Of a stretch of 64,000 nt of DNA, positions 36,466 to 47,500 are shown piece by piece; position 1 is the stretch's first letter, and the number at the start of each line of letters is the position of its first letter. Under the pieces are notes generated by a model. The model was given only the letters and a program-made list of their open reading frames with translations. It did no database searches and was not told where the DNA came from. Both the position numbers and the translations under genes were made by a program. Source of the DNA: Glaciimonas sp. PAMC28666 (lineage in GTDB: Bacteria > Pseudomonadota > Gammaproteobacteria > Burkholderiales > Burkholderiaceae_D); NCBI RefSeq assembly GCF_016917355.1, contig NZ_CP070304.1, positions 1,116,001 through 1,180,000 on the forward strand. Reading direction: 5' to 3'.

Positions 36466-37940
36466 GCGAAGATATACTAGTCAACATCACCCCGCAAGAA
36501 ACCCGTGTGGCACTGATTTTCCAGGGTGCTGTCCAGGAGTTACATATTGAACGAACCTTATCGCGCGGGCTCGCCGGGAATGTCTATTTAGGTAAAGTTG
36601 TGCGTGTTTTACCTGGCATGCAATCGGCGTTTATCGATATCGGACTGGAGCGGGCGGCCTTTTTGCACGTCGCCGATATATGGGAAGCCAGAGCACGTGG
36701 GTTGCCACCAACGGAAAATCAGCCGACGATACCGATGCCAATTGAAAAGTTGTTATTCGACGGGCAACCGCTGATGGTACAGGTCGTCAAAGACCCGATC
36801 GGCACCAAGGGCGCGCGGTTATCCACGCAAATTTCGATCGCCGGGCGGATGCTGGTGTACCTGCCGCAAGATAGCCACATTGGCATTTCTCAACGCATTG
36901 AGAACGAGGCAGAGCGAGATCTATTGCGGACCAAAGTCCAGCAATTGCTACCTCCTGAGGAAAAAGGCGGCTTCATCATCCGCACCATGGCTGAGGATGC
37001 TTCCGATACCGATCTGCAGATGGATATCGAATACCTTCGCAAAACCTGGTCTTCGATCACGCAATTGGCCAAGAGCCGCCCCGCTCCAACGTTATTACAT
37101 CAGGATCTCAGCCTGGCGCAACGCGTACTGCGTGATTTTGTCGATGATAAAACCACGAGTATTCAAGTCGACTCGCGTGAAAATTTTCAGAAGCTGCAAC
37201 AGTTTGCAGCGACCTATACGCCATCCGTCAATGCACGCCTGATCCACTACACCGGCGAGCGACCATTGTTTGACCTGTACGGCGTGGAAGAAGAAATTCT
37301 GAACGCATTGAGTCGACGCGTACCGCTTAAATCGGGCGGCTATCTGATCGTCGATCAGACTGAGGCAATGACCACGATCGATGTCAACACGGGCAGCTTC
37401 GTCAATGGTCGCAACTTTGACGACACCATCTTCAAGACGAATCTGGAAGCGGCCCACGCCATCGCTCGACAGCTGCGATTACGCAACTTGGGTGGCATCA
37501 TTATTCTCGACTTTATCGACATGGAAAATGTTGAACATAAGACGGCGGTCCTATCCGAACTCAACAAAGCGTTATTGCGTGACCGTACCAAAAAATCTGT
37601 TTCTGATTTTTCAGCGCTCGGTTTGGTGGAAATGACACGCAAACGCACACGCGAATCGCTGGCACACATTCTGTGCGAAACCTGCTCGGTCTGCAATGGT
37701 AAAGGGCAGGTTAAAACTGCGCGTACCCTGTGCTACGAAATCTTGCGAGAAGTGCTGCGCGAAGCAAAGCAATTCAACCCGCGTGAATTCCGCATTCTCG
37801 CATCACAAGCAGTGGTAGATATGTTTCTTGAGGAAGAGTCGCAGCATTTGGCGATGCTTGGCGATTTCATCTCCAAGCCGATTTCATTGCAGGTAGAAAC
37901 AGTTTACCCGCAAGAGCAGTACGACATTATTTTGATGTAA
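36462..37940 (+). CDS. rng: Ribonuclease G
   Basis: The endoribonuclease that matures the 5' end of 16S rRNA and cleaves mRNAs. 492 residues. It has the N-terminal S1-like domain (GNVYLGKVVRVLPGMQSAFIDIGLERAAFLHV), the catalytic DNase I-like region MTTIDVNTGSFVNGR...NLGGIIILDFIDM with its two key Asp residues, and the zinc-link CETCSVCNGKG. It lacks the long C-terminal scaffold of RNase E. Coupled to maf by an ATGA overlap. Confidence 0.96.
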   Translation: MSEDILVNITPQETRVALIFQGAVQELHIERTLSRGLAGNVYLGKVVRVLPGMQSAFIDIGLERAAFLHVADIWEARARGLPPTENQPTIPMPIEKLLFDGQPLMVQVVKDPIGTKGARLSTQISIAGRMLVYLPQDSHIGISQRIENEAERDLLRTKVQQLLPPEEKGGFIIRTMAEDASDTDLQMDIEYLRKTWSSITQLAKSRPAPTLLHQDLSLAQRVLRDFVDDKTTSIQVDSRENFQKLQQFAATYTPSVNARLIHYTGERPLFDLYGVEEEILNALSRRVPLKSGGYLIVDQTEAMTTIDVNTGSFVNGRNFDDTIFKTNLEAAHAIARQLRLRNLGGIIILDFIDMENVEHKTAVLSELNKALLRDRTKKSVSDFSALGLVEMTRKRTRESLAHILCETCSVCNGKGQVKTARTLCYEILREVLREAKQFNPREFRILASQAVVDMFLEEESQHLAMLGDFISKPISLQVETVYPQEQYDIILM

Positions 37941-37957
37941 GCTTCCAGGACAGTTCA

Positions 37958-38935
37958 ATGCATCCAGCTCTAGACGATCTTTCTCAGCCCTCTGATGAGT
38001 CAACGCCACGCTCTTTTCATATAGCCTTCTGTGTCGACGACCATTACTGTCGCAGCATGGGGGCAACGATCACGTCGATCATCGACAACAATCCCGGAGT
38101 TGATTTCACGTTCCACGTTTTTGGATTTTCGATTTCTGAAGATAACCGCCAACGCTTCAATCGGCTGACGGTCAAATATGGCGTGGCAACGCACATTCAT
38201 ATTATTGACCCCGATATTTTTAAGCCGTTTGCGCACATCTCACAATTTTCATACTATTCTCCGACGATCTTCACGCGTCTGTTGATTCCGTCAACGTTGC
38301 AAGGCATCACGGATAAAGTCCTGTATCTGGATGCCGATATTTTGTGCTTGGGAAGCATCGTTGAGCTGATGCAACTGGATTTCGGTGACAGCGCTGCAAT
38401 CGTTGTTCCGGACGCGGATGAGACCACACGCAGGCGTTGCGCTGCGCTGCATCTTTCATCACAACGTTATTTCAACTCCGGCGTGATGTATATGAATGTC
38501 GATCAGTGGATGGCCCAAGAGATCACCGAAAAGACCATTCATTCGATTTTAGAAAACGGTAAAAATTACAGATTTCCCGATCAGGATGCACTCAATGTGG
38601 TGCTTGAAGGAAAAATTAAGTACACCGACAGAAAATGGAATTTTCTTTACGACCTGATTCACGATCTTGAGAAAGACAAAAGGCAGATGCGGGATATTGG
38701 CCCGATTGGCTTTATCCATTTCGCTGGCGCCGTGAAGCCTTGGAACGACTGGTGTCTGCATGCATCAACCGACCTCTTCATCAAATATCACAAGCTCTCG
38801 CCGTGGGCCGATATCGCCTTGGACCCGGAGCCGAGAAATTATAAAGAGATGCGCATGTTCTCGCGCTTCCTGATGAAACGAGGACAGGTCTTCAATAGCT
38901 TCAGGTGGTATATGAAATATCTTGCAGCGCGCTAG
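37958..38935 (+). CDS. Glycosyltransferase family 8, LPS-core type
   Basis: A 325-residue GT-A glycosyltransferase that would add a hexose to the lipopolysaccharide core at the inner face of the inner membrane. It has FHIAFCVDDHYCRSMGATITSI, the metal-binding DxD in VLYLDADILCLG and YFNSGVMYMNVDQW, all features of the WaaJ/WaaO/RfaI group. It starts 17 bp after rng. The acceptor and sugar cannot be told from the sequence. It begins the envelope block. Confidence 0.9.
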   Translation: MHPALDDLSQPSDESTPRSFHIAFCVDDHYCRSMGATITSIIDNNPGVDFTFHVFGFSISEDNRQRFNRLTVKYGVATHIHIIDPDIFKPFAHISQFSYYSPTIFTRLLIPSTLQGITDKVLYLDADILCLGSIVELMQLDFGDSAAIVVPDADETTRRRCAALHLSSQRYFNSGVMYMNVDQWMAQEITEKTIHSILENGKNYRFPDQDALNVVLEGKIKYTDRKWNFLYDLIHDLEKDKRQMRDIGPIGFIHFAGAVKPWNDWCLHASTDLFIKYHKLSPWADIALDPEPRNYKEMRMFSRFLMKRGQVFNSFRWYMKYLAAR

Positions 38936-39081
38936 TATACGCAATTAACAGAAGCGGGAAGCACAGCGGACAATCCAGCGAAGAACGCGACCAAACCATT
39001 ATTAACCTTAGGTAGGCGGCAAGCAACCAGCGCATTTGATGCTGCTGTGGGTTTTCCAATTACGTCATACATCGATTACAA

Positions 39082-40131
39082 ATGGCAATAACAAGCGCAC
39101 ACATTTTAATATGCCGCACTGACAACATCGGTGATGTCATGCTAACGCTACCCATTGCTGCTCGCCTGAAGCAGCAATTTCCCTCGATTAAAATAAGTTT
39201 TCTTTGTCGGGCTTATGCGGCACCGGTCGTAAGACATTGTCGCAGCGTTGACGAGGTCGTGGAACTGGAAAGTTTCCTGGCTGACCCCACCGCCTATTTT
39301 GCTCAGGCTGGCGTTGATACTATTATCATTGCCCAACCGGTCCAGCTTCTGGCGAAGCTGGCATTCAAGGCCAAAGTCCCAAATCGCATTGGAAATGCCC
39401 GTCAAAAGCTTTACCAATTATTTTATTGCAATCGCCGCGTGCGCTTCAAAAAGGGAAATTCGGAACATCATGAGGCGCAATTCAATTTTGAATTTCTGCG
39501 CCCTTTTGGTCTGAAAACGATTCCCGACCTGACTGAAATCGCATCGCTTTATGACTTTGACATTCCCGATAACGAAGAAGTGAACAGCCTTTTGGCGCAA
39601 CATCCGTTCAACCTGATTATCCACACCAAGTCCAATGGGCACGGTCGTGAATGGCCGATTGCACATTATGTCACGCTCGCGAAAGAACTCAGCGCGCACA
39701 AAGATATACAGTTATGGCTGACCGGCAGCGCCGCTGAAGGCGCGTGGCTGGCGGAAAACGCGGCAGAACTGTTGAAGTTACCCAACGTAAGTAATGTTTG
39801 CGGCCGCTTCACGCTTGACGTCTTAACGTCTTTCATTAAAGCGGCGGACGGTCTTATCGCCAGCGGCACAGGTCCCCTGCATATTTCTGCGGCAATCGGG
39901 CAACGCACGCTCGGCTTGTTTCCACCGATCCGCCCCATGCATCCGGGAAGATGGGCGCCAGTAGGGACGCACGCACAAAGTTTATGCATCCCCACCGATT
40001 GCACCGGATGTAAAGACATCGACGCAGCCCAGTGCGCCTGCATGCAGAAGATCGCTCCGCACTCTGTCGCCCGGATAGTCCTGGGTTGGTATGGGGAAGC
40101 AAACCCGGAAGCAGTCCCGGCAATGCGCTGA
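39082..40131 (+). CDS. Glycosyltransferase family 9 (heptosyltransferase-like)
   Basis: A 349-residue GT-B enzyme of the heptosyltransferase family: ILICRTDNIGDVMLTLPIAARLKQQFP at the N-terminus and the nucleotide-sugar motif LIASGTGPLHISAAIGQRTLGLFPP in the C-domain. It would act on the LPS inner core. A cysteine-rich segment (CTGCKDIDAAQCAC) before the C-terminus is seen in several GT9 proteins. The ATG follows 146 bp after the GT8 gene. It converges with the next GT9 gene. Confidence 0.9.
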   Translation: MAITSAHILICRTDNIGDVMLTLPIAARLKQQFPSIKISFLCRAYAAPVVRHCRSVDEVVELESFLADPTAYFAQAGVDTIIIAQPVQLLAKLAFKAKVPNRIGNARQKLYQLFYCNRRVRFKKGNSEHHEAQFNFEFLRPFGLKTIPDLTEIASLYDFDIPDNEEVNSLLAQHPFNLIIHTKSNGHGREWPIAHYVTLAKELSAHKDIQLWLTGSAAEGAWLAENAAELLKLPNVSNVCGRFTLDVLTSFIKAADGLIASGTGPLHISAAIGQRTLGLFPPIRPMHPGRWAPVGTHAQSLCIPTDCTGCKDIDAAQCACMQKIAPHSVARIVLGWYGEANPEAVPAMR

Positions 40132-40167
40132 ACTTCACCTCATTCAGCGCATTCCGGTAGCCTGCAA

Positions 40168-41322
40168 TCAGGCATCGGGAAAAACGGCGATCACCTGATT
40201 AACGGTAATCGCCTTTACCCAATCCCTGCGATTAAGCGCCGTTACGACAATGCTGTTGGCCTTGTCGATGGGTGCCCACTCAGGATTTTTTTGGCGCATC
40301 AATGCGATCACCGGCACATGCACGGCGTTCGCCAAATGCATCACTGCCGTTTCCACTGAGATGATCAAATCGCACTCATGTAGTATTGCCGGTAGCTGGA
40401 AGAAATTCTCCTGCGCGCTAAACAGTTGGAAACGATCCAATTTTTGGTGATCGAAAAACGTTTTGGCAGCATCCATTTCCTCAGGGACCACGTTCACCAC
40501 AATGGCGGTATCGTGCCAGCCATCTCGCTCCCTGATGGCAGTCGCCAGTTCCATTACACGCTCGAGAGGCCAGCAGCGCTTCTTGGTTTTTGCGTAGGGG
40601 TTGATGAAGACCAACTTTGATTGCTGCTTGGATTGCTGCTTCAGTTCTGGCGCGGTGCTGGTGGCTCCGCTTTCCCGCGCAAATCCCCATTCGCGTAATT
40701 GTTGCTTCGCGTAGTCAGTCCATCGATCAGGAATTTGAACAAAAGGCAAACGCGCGGAGGGTAATGTAACAAACCCAAACAAGCGTTCGAACCAGCTCGC
40801 ATAAATATCGCTGATATGCAATCCCGGGCGCGATGCGGCATCCGGATCAAGGGCTGCATCCAATTTACGATATGCCAGATGTTTATGCACCGCAAAAAGA
40901 CTCGCCGATTTTTTCATGCCTACGACAAAACCTTGTGGGCTGATTTCACGCGCGAGCGATGCGTACAGCGGCGGCCGCAACGTTGAAAGCGACACTACGA
41001 GCGGATAGGCTTCTAACTGGGCTTCTTTTATCGATTGCTGAAATAACGGCGGACTGTAGGTTTGATTGTAAAGCTTGGCCACAAACGGACACGCCGCGAC
41101 CCAATCGTACAATGCATATTTTTTTAGATAAACCCAGCTCTCCGGGCGATTGGTGCGGCGCACTTCATCAATCCAGATATGGATTTTGATATGAGGATAA
41201 GCCTCTGAAAACGACCGAAAACAGTTCTGAAGATAAGTGAAATCGCCCAGAGCGAGATGGGCGATGAACAGAATCTTGTCCGCTTTTTTTAATACGTCGC
41301 TTGGAACCAGCTGTGTCACCAT
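40168..41322 (-). CDS. Glycosyltransferase family 9-like protein, LPS block
   Basis: A diverged GT9 enzyme: KILFIAHLALGDFTYLQNCFRSFSEAYPHIKIHIW near the N-terminus and the C-terminal LIISVETAVMHLANAVHVPVIALMRQKNPEW, which replaces the usual SGTGPLHLA by SVETAVMHLA. 384 residues from the ATG at 41322. A TTG at 41403 is possible, but would put 27 extra residues before the family start. A Gln/Lys repeat (KQQSKQQSK) sits in the inter-domain linker. It follows msbA on the same strand, so waaL-msbA-GT9 probably form one operon. Confidence 0.8.
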   Translation of the reverse strand: MVTQLVPSDVLKKADKILFIAHLALGDFTYLQNCFRSFSEAYPHIKIHIWIDEVRRTNRPESWVYLKKYALYDWVAACPFVAKLYNQTYSPPLFQQSIKEAQLEAYPLVVSLSTLRPPLYASLAREISPQGFVVGMKKSASLFAVHKHLAYRKLDAALDPDAASRPGLHISDIYASWFERLFGFVTLPSARLPFVQIPDRWTDYAKQQLREWGFARESGATSTAPELKQQSKQQSKLVFINPYAKTKKRCWPLERVMELATAIRERDGWHDTAIVVNVVPEEMDAAKTFFDHQKLDRFQLFSAQENFFQLPAILHECDLIISVETAVMHLANAVHVPVIALMRQKNPEWAPIDKANSIVVTALNRRDWVKAITVNQVIAVFPDA

Positions 41323-41428
41323 AAAATTTTGAACTCGCGTAGATGGATTTAAGGTGCAGTCGAATGCGTTAATCGAACGTCGATCGAGCAAATATCGACC
41401 CAATACCGGATAGCCCGCAGGGCAACAA

Positions 41429-43186
41429 TCACGTCTCTACGTTGGCCGCCTCGTTGGAAAATTGCAGTCGATACAGATTGGCATAAGCGCCCTGCTTTTC
41501 AAGTAATTCGTCGTGCGTCCCAACTTCCACAATCCGCCCGGATGAGAGCACCACAATGCGGCTGGCACGCTCAATGGTGGATAGCCGATGGGCGATCACA
41601 AACGTCGTGCGGCCTTCCATTAATTTATCCAGTGCGGCTTGTACGGCGCGTTCGGACTCGCTATCCAGCGCTGATGTCGCCTCATCCAGAATCAGAATCG
41701 GGGCATCCTTGTAGATCGCCCGCGCCATTGCCAGGCGTTGCCGTTGGCCGCCCGAGAGGCGCGAACCGTTATCACCCACCTGCGTTTCCAGCCCGTCTGG
41801 CAAACTCGCGATCATATCCGTCAGATAAGCGGCCTTCGCTGCTGCCTCAATCCGCCCTCGATGTGGCGTGCTGTCACCATAGGCGATGTTTGCAGCGATT
41901 GTATCGTCGAACAGGATTACGTTTTGACTCACCATCGCGATTTGCGCGCGCAAACTCGTCAGGGATATGGTTTCAATCGGCTCGCCATCCAGCAAAATCT
42001 GGCCCGCGGAAAGCGCGTAAAAGCCGGGTATTAAATTCACCAGCGTCGATTTTCCGCCGCCCGACATTCCAACAAATGCAATCGTTTCGCCTGGCTCGAC
42101 GCTAAGATTAATGCCATCCAAAGCCTTCGCCTCTTGCCCCGGATACGAAAAACTCACATCAACCAAATCGATCTTGCCCCGCGCACGCTGATCAAGCTCT
42201 TTACCGTCGGACCTTTCAACCTGGCTATCAATGAGCGTAAATACCGCTTCCGCCGCCGCCATGCCGCGTTGCAACGGACCATTTACTTCTGCCAGTTGCT
42301 TCAAAGGCGCCAACAAAGCAATCATCGCGGTAAAGAAGGAAATGAAGCCACCGACGGTAATCTGATTGTGGCTGGACTGAATCAAAGCCATCATGATCAT
42401 GACGGACATCGCGCATGCCGTCATGATTTGTGTCACCGGCACCGTCGCAGCAAAGGTCGTGGTCAGTCGCATACTGAATTGACGGAGATGATCGGCGCTC
42501 GCCTCGAAGCGCTTTTTTTCGTAATCCTGACCACCGAAAATCTTGATGACCTGCTGCGCGCGGGTCGTCTCTTCAATCACTTGCGTCAGTTGCGCATTGA
42601 CGTTCAACGCATCTTTATTCAGTTTTTTCAGGCGTTTTCCGGTGGTGCGCACAACGACCATCATCAGCGGCATGAGCACCAATGCGACTATCGTCAAGCT
42701 CCAGCTGATATATAGCATGTAAGCCAGCAGACCGATTACCGTCAATACGCAGCGCACAATCGAAGTAAAGAGCTTGCTGATCATGTCAATGATCTGCTGG
42801 ACTTCGAACATGATCGAATTGATCACGCGCCCCACCGTGTAAGTCGCGTGAAAATCAATCGGCACGTTCAGCAAGCGACTAAACATTTGCCGACGCAATG
42901 TGTTGAGCACTCTGGTAGACACCCAGTTGGTCATGTAAGTGGTCAAAAATGTGGAAGCACCACGTGCCACAAAGGCGCCGACCACTGCAACCGGTACCAT
43001 CCACAATGGGAATGTGGGCTTTTCGACAAACCCGTGATCGAGCAATATTTTAAAAATATAGGCCACCAGCGGCTCTGTCGCTGCGGTTACAACCATCCCC
43101 AGGAAAGCCAGCGCCAACCGTTTTTTATAAGGACGATGAAATGTTGCCAGTCGTTTGAAATACGTCGAATACGATGGTGCGGTCAT
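41429..43186 (-). CDS. msbA: Lipid A-core flippase MsbA
   Basis: A 585-residue half-size ABC exporter that flips lipid A-core across the inner membrane. It has an N-terminal six-helix domain (starting FKRLATFHRPYKKRLALAFLGMVV) and a C-terminal ATPase with Walker A GMSGGGKST, signature LSGGQRQRLAMARA and Walker B PILILDEATSALDSESE. The third Walker A residue pattern (SGGGKST) differs slightly from the usual SGSGKST. Its ATG overlaps the waaL stop (ATGA), tying export of the core to O-antigen ligation. Confidence 0.94.
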   Translation of the reverse strand: MTAPSYSTYFKRLATFHRPYKKRLALAFLGMVVTAATEPLVAYIFKILLDHGFVEKPTFPLWMVPVAVVGAFVARGASTFLTTYMTNWVSTRVLNTLRRQMFSRLLNVPIDFHATYTVGRVINSIMFEVQQIIDMISKLFTSIVRCVLTVIGLLAYMLYISWSLTIVALVLMPLMMVVVRTTGKRLKKLNKDALNVNAQLTQVIEETTRAQQVIKIFGGQDYEKKRFEASADHLRQFSMRLTTTFAATVPVTQIMTACAMSVMIMMALIQSSHNQITVGGFISFFTAMIALLAPLKQLAEVNGPLQRGMAAAEAVFTLIDSQVERSDGKELDQRARGKIDLVDVSFSYPGQEAKALDGINLSVEPGETIAFVGMSGGGKSTLVNLIPGFYALSAGQILLDGEPIETISLTSLRAQIAMVSQNVILFDDTIAANIAYGDSTPHRGRIEAAAKAAYLTDMIASLPDGLETQVGDNGSRLSGGQRQRLAMARAIYKDAPILILDEATSALDSESERAVQAALDKLMEGRTTFVIAHRLSTIERASRIVVLSSGRIVEVGTHDELLEKQGAYANLYRLQFSNEAANVET

Positions 43187-44430
43187 GGTTGATTCGATTC
43201 AAGTTCTTTTTTTCGTTTAATAATGCAGGCAAGAAACGTCGCTACGCTCATTGTGTAAAATCCACCAAGTACAGTCCAAAAGAACATCAGATCGGTCAGG
43301 CCATATATAAAAAACCCTATGCATAGCGTTAACCCAAGTGCTGCGGCAGTTCTTACATCTTCGTCCGCATGCCGGAACTCGCGAGCAAAATAATAGCCAG
43401 GTACACAATAAAGCGAAACGCTTGCGAGCAATCCGAATATTCCGAGAATAGCCATATTGAACAAGATCTCATTATGCGAATGCGCAAAAGCCGCCGCCGC
43501 CGGGCTAACTATCTTACGGGAGACCAGCTCATTGACGCCACTGCTGTAATTCTCTCGTCCGATACCGACGATCGGATGTTCTTTGAATAAAATCCAGGCT
43601 GCATTCCATAACTGCAGCCGAATACCCACGGACGTGTCAGCATTTGCCCCATCGTTGTACAGAGAGACATCGGTCTTGACATCTTCCAACCTGTTTTGCA
43701 CACTGCTACTCAATGTCCCTATGCTGATTAATACGACAAGAGCGATTACCGCGATCGCCAGCTTGTGCCGGACATGAATATTATTAAAGAACAAAAATGC
43801 GACCACCAGAAAAAAGGGAATTGCGATCCAGCTTCCTCTGGTTTGTGCCAGATAGGTGACATATATCCCTAAACAACACGTTAATACTTTGAGGCCAAAT
43901 ATCCATTTAGCGCGACGTTCGTTCCAGCCGAATGAAATTAATGCCATGCTGCCGAGTAACAACGCAATATTAGAAAATGCAATAGTTGATAAAAATCCTA
44001 TATTTCCAAAGCGGTTTATGCCGCCGGTAGTAAGCATGTAAGCTTTTACCACCGCTGCCAGGACGCCGATAATGAAAGCCCATTGAACATTCTTGAGATA
44101 GCGCAGGGGAACACTGAGTACCACCCAAAAAATGGGTGCAAACACAGCAAGTCTGAGCGCTCTGTCATATTGCTTGAATTGATAGTCGCCGCTGACAATT
44201 TGGTTGATTAGTACGGCGAACAGCAGCGAAGCCATCGCAAGATGAAGCGGCCAGTATTGCCTTAACAGTTGCCCAAAGGATGTATCCATCGGCTTGAACC
44301 GGCAAATCAAAGCCGCAATGCTGCATAGGAAAAGCAAATACAAACAGGCGTTGCCTGCATTATGCAGAACGATTGATAACGCGGGAAAAAGCGTGATAAC
44401 AAGCATCACGGGCCACTTCAAATAGGACAA
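43183..44430 (-). CDS. O-antigen ligase family protein
   Basis: A 415-residue polytopic membrane protein with about 10-12 helices and the large periplasmic loop of the Wzy/WaaL family (KEHPIVGIGRENYSSGVNELV... followed by FAHSHNEILFNMAILGIFGLL, with the conserved HSHNE). It would join O-polysaccharide to lipid A-core in the periplasm. I place the start at a TTG at 44430 because CGGAGAAG lies right before it; an earlier TTG at 44490 would add 20 mainly basic residues. ATGA overlap with msbA. Confidence 0.85.
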   Translation of the reverse strand: MSYLKWPVMLVITLFPALSIVLHNAGNACLYLLFLCSIAALICRFKPMDTSFGQLLRQYWPLHLAMASLLFAVLINQIVSGDYQFKQYDRALRLAVFAPIFWVVLSVPLRYLKNVQWAFIIGVLAAVVKAYMLTTGGINRFGNIGFLSTIAFSNIALLLGSMALISFGWNERRAKWIFGLKVLTCCLGIYVTYLAQTRGSWIAIPFFLVVAFLFFNNIHVRHKLAIAVIALVVLISIGTLSSSVQNRLEDVKTDVSLYNDGANADTSVGIRLQLWNAAWILFKEHPIVGIGRENYSSGVNELVSRKIVSPAAAAFAHSHNEILFNMAILGIFGLLASVSLYCVPGYYFAREFRHADEDVRTAAALGLTLCIGFFIYGLTDLMFFWTVLGGFYTMSVATFLACIIKRKKELESNQP

Positions 44431-44553
44431 ATTTCTTCTCCGAATAGTTATTTTTTGTTGGACCGCCTGATACCGGAGTTTCCTGCACAAGGTCTAAATT
44501 GCTGCTGTTTGGTGCTGTTCGTAGTAATTGACGGTAATGCTGTTCATACCTCG

Positions 44554-47500
44554 CTAGTATTCGATCAGCACCGACTCACGTCCCAGTCTGTCTGCCAAAG
44601 AACTTTGCAGGCCATCACTCGGCGAAACCCGCCATCCGTCGCCGAACAGTATTTCGCACCCTACCCCGCCTCCGGTATAGCGTACCGTCAGCGGCAAGCC
44701 GGCATCGGAGCGGTGCGACGCCAACATGGCTTTAAGCTCAATAACGTCAATCTGTTGTTTAGATGCCGTAAGTGACAGCACAAACTGGCGCCCATAGTGA
44801 ATTCGGGCGGCTGCTATATCCATCACCTTTTCTGCGGATATACGTAAGCCGCCATTAAAACGGTCTTCCGAGACCTTCCCTTGTACCACTAAAAACTCGT
44901 CTTCCTTGAAGAAGCCTTTATTCGGTTCGAATTGCTCGTTATAAACTGTCACATCAACCGATGCGCTGCCGTCGTCCAATGTCACGATGACCATTTTTCC
45001 ACGTTGGGTCATTTGCGTCCGCATGCCCGATATAATTCCTGCGAGCGTTCGTGCATCGCGTGACGGTTCCAAATTGCCCAGTGGTGTGCGGGCAAAGCGA
45101 CGCGCTTCAGGTGCATAGATATCGAATAAATGGCCTGACAGGTAAAATCCCAGCGCGAGTTTTTCTTCCGTAAGCTTTTTACGGTCGGTCCACGGCGCTG
45201 CTTTGACGTACTCCGGCGGTTGTTCAAGATCGCTGTCATCACCACCAAACAAACTCACCTGATTTGCGGCTGCCAGTTTTTGATCGGCGGCTTCCATCGC
45301 TAATGGTACGGAGGCTAGCAAGATGCCACGGTCTACGTTGAAACAATCAAATGCACCGGCGCGAATTAATGATTCGATCGTGCGCCGATTGATCTGACGT
45401 TTATCGACCCGCACACAGAAATCAAACAAATCGACGAAAGGCTTTACGTTACGCGCAGCGACAATGGCTTCAATCGCGTTCTGACCGGAGCCTTTAACCG
45501 CACCCAAACCGTAACGAATGAACGCAGCCTTTTTACCGGCTTCGGCTTCGGGCGTAAAGCGATATTCGGACAAATTGATATCCGGTGGCAGCAAAGTCAG
45601 CTTGCAAATATCCAGCGAGTCTTCCACCAGAATCTTTACTTTTTCAGTGTCATCCATTGCCAGTGACAAGTTGGCCGCCATGAATGCTGCAGGATGATGG
45701 GCTTTTAAGTAAGCGGTGTGATACGACAGCAACGCGTAAGCGGCAGCATGCGATTTATTAAAACCGTAGCCCGCAAATTTTTCCATCAGATCGAAAATCT
45801 CGTCGGCCTTGGCTTCGGTCAGACCATCTTTGGCCGCACCATCGCGGAAGATCTGACGATGTTCTGCCATCTCCTCAGCCTTTTTCTTACCCATCGCGCG
45901 GCGCAGCAAATCGGCACCGCCGAGCGAGTAACCGCCCACGACCTGCGCCATCTGCATGACCTGCTCCTGATAGACCATGATGCCGTAGGTTTCAGACAAA
46001 ATACCTTCGGTACGCGGATCAGGATAATCGAATCGTTCGCCGTGCTTACGTTTGCAAAAATCGGGAATCAGGTCCATCGGTCCGGGACGATACAGCGCCA
46101 CCAGCGCAATAATGTCTTCAAAACGATCTGGACGCGCATCCTTCAGCATGCCCTGCATGCCGCGGCTTTCCAGCTGAAAGACAGCGACGGTTTTTGCTGC
46201 GGTCAACAACTGATAAGAAGCCCGGTCGTTCAACGGCAATTTTTCCAGGCTGAAATCCGCCATAGCGGGATCAAGCTGCTTAATGTAGCGCACCGCACGA
46301 TCAAGAATGGTCAGCGTAGTCAGCCCCAAAAAGTCGAACTTCACCAGACCGACCGCTTCCACGTCGTCTTTGTCGTATTGCGATACCACACCAGCATCGC
46401 CGCCTTGGGTATACAGCGGACAAAAGTCGGTCAACTTTCCGGGCGCAATCAATACACCACCCGCATGCATCCCGATATTTCGGGCGATCCCTTCAACCTG
46501 CTGGGCCAGACTCAATAACTGTTTGACCTCTTCCTCGTTTTCCAGGCGTTCAGCCAGCATCGGCTCTTCTTTGATCGCGTCTGCAATCGTCACGTGCTTG
46601 CCGGGTTTGAAAGGAATTAGTTTGGAAATGCCATCACAAAAGTTATAGCCAAAATCGAGCACACGACCAACGTCACGAATCGCCCCTTTGGCGGCCATCG
46701 TTCCGAAAGTAGCAATTTGCGACACTGCTTCCTTACCGTACAGATCCTTAACGTGCTGGATAACCCGGTCACGGCCTTCCTGGCAAAAGTCGATATCGAA
46801 ATCGGGCATCGAAACCCGTTCAGGATTAAGAAATCGCTCGAACAGAAGGTTGTATCGCAGCGGATCAAGGTCTGTAATCTGCAGCGAATATGCCACCAGT
46901 GAACCTGCGCCAGAGCCACGACCCGGTCCCACCGGCACGCCGTTATCTTTCGCCCAGCGAATAAATTCAGCAACGATCAAAAAGTATCCGGGAAAACCCA
47001 TCTTAACGATCGTGTCAATTTCAAACTTTAAACGATCTTGATAGCGCTGCCGATTCTGTTCGCGTTTCTCTTCATCGGGAAATAGATGCAGCATGCGCAT
47101 CTCTAGCCCGTCTTTTGATTGCTGATCCAAAAATTCGCCAATCGACATGCCCTCAGGCGTCGGAAAATCTGGAAGTTGCGGCTTGCCGAGTTGCAGCGAT
47201 AAATTGCAACGCTTGGCGATTTCAACGGAATTCTGTAGCGCGGCTGGTATGTCAGCAAACAACGCGGCCATTTCGGCCTGCGTTTTAAAACATTGCTGAT
47301 CGTTAAACCGTCGCACGCGGCGCGCATTTGCCAGCATCTCGCCTTCAGAAATACAGGTGCGGGCCTCGTGCGCGATAAATTCCTCTTTATCGAGAAACTG
47401 GATAGGATGGGTCGCCACCACGGGGAGCTGAAGTTCGGATGCCAATGCAACCGCGTGGCGCACGTTAGCCTCCATATTCGGCTGATCGGCGCGCTGCACT

